Positions 5,175 through 5,240 of a stretch of DNA of 5,240 nucleotides are shown here, piece by piece; the stretch's first letter is position 1; every line of letters begins with the position of its first letter. The DNA lies in assembly GCA_947487325.1 (NCBI GenBank), contig CANKWG010000159.1:1-5240 (forward strand). Direction: 5' to 3'. The notes under the pieces were generated by a model. The model was not told the origin of the DNA, searched no databases, and was given only the letters and a program-made list of their open reading frames with translations. This DNA is from Oxalobacteraceae bacterium. Its GTDB lineage: Bacteria > Pseudomonadota > Gammaproteobacteria > Burkholderiales > Burkholderiaceae_D. Made by a program: the position numbers and the translations under genes.

Positions 5175-5240
5175 CTAGCCGAGATAAGTCTCCAGCCTGC
5201 GCACCGCCTCCTGCAAATTCTCCATGGATGTCGCGTAGGA
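5175..5240 (-). CDS. C-terminal end of a class I PLP-dependent aminotransferase (partial)
   Basis: Only the last 21 codons and the TAG stop (5177-5175) are inside the window; the rest lies beyond the right edge. The residues read SYATSMENLQEAVRRLETYL then G. This resembles the end of aspartate/alanine-type class I aminotransferases, where an SYATS.ENL.EA.RR segment closes the small domain. The active-site lysine is outside the window. The gene converges with the transglycosylase gene, 69 bases separating the two stops. The family call rests on one short motif, so the substrate is unknown. Confidence 0.65.
   Translation of the reverse strand, partial: SYATSMENLQEAVRRLETYLG

Overview
The window looks like a piece of betaproteobacterial chromosome, probably order Burkholderiales. 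This rests on the residue patterns of DnaX and UbiD (including a proline-rich insert before the GDHTGYYNE block of UbiD), moderate GC, and a short 4.5S-type SRP RNA. A family-level guess such as Oxalobacteraceae is weaker. No mobile element, CRISPR array, tRNA or rRNA was seen.

Layout. From the left edge to 1820, minus strand: dnaX, encoding DNA polymerase III tau/gamma, with only its last codons cut off. It carries a nine-A run followed at once by a -1 frame stop, with a Shine-Dalgarno-like element upstream, which looks like a programmed site for making the short gamma subunit. At about 1961-2046, minus strand: the SRP 4.5S RNA gene (ffs), whose extended -10 promoter fits the RNA 5' end. At 2117-3640, minus strand: ubiD, the ubiquinone-pathway decarboxylase. 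These three lie in the same orientation (ubiD, ffs, dnaX) but serve separate core functions: quinone synthesis, protein targeting and replication.

From 3641 to 4214 there is a 574-base divergent intergenic region without a recognisable protein gene except one short upstream ORF. It has an AT-rich dyad, a near-consensus sigma70 promoter with 17-base spacing and a GC-rich discriminator, and then about 230 bases rich in adjacent hairpins with two mutually exclusive pairings. I do not recognise this RNA. It could be a stable small RNA or a long 5' leader for the gene downstream. Just before that gene are a 23-codon upstream ORF ending in an ATGA overlap and two hairpins that place GGA-containing Shine-Dalgarno elements in their loops.

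At 4215-5105, plus strand, is a membrane-anchored SLT-domain lytic transglycosylase, followed by a strong hairpin. At the right edge, minus strand, are the last 21 codons of a gene resembling the C-terminus of a class I PLP-dependent aminotransferase, convergent with the transglycosylase gene.

The protein genes are ordinary housekeeping genes. The best candidates for something undescribed are the structured RNA and switch-like leader at 3773-4225 and the dnaX slippage site.
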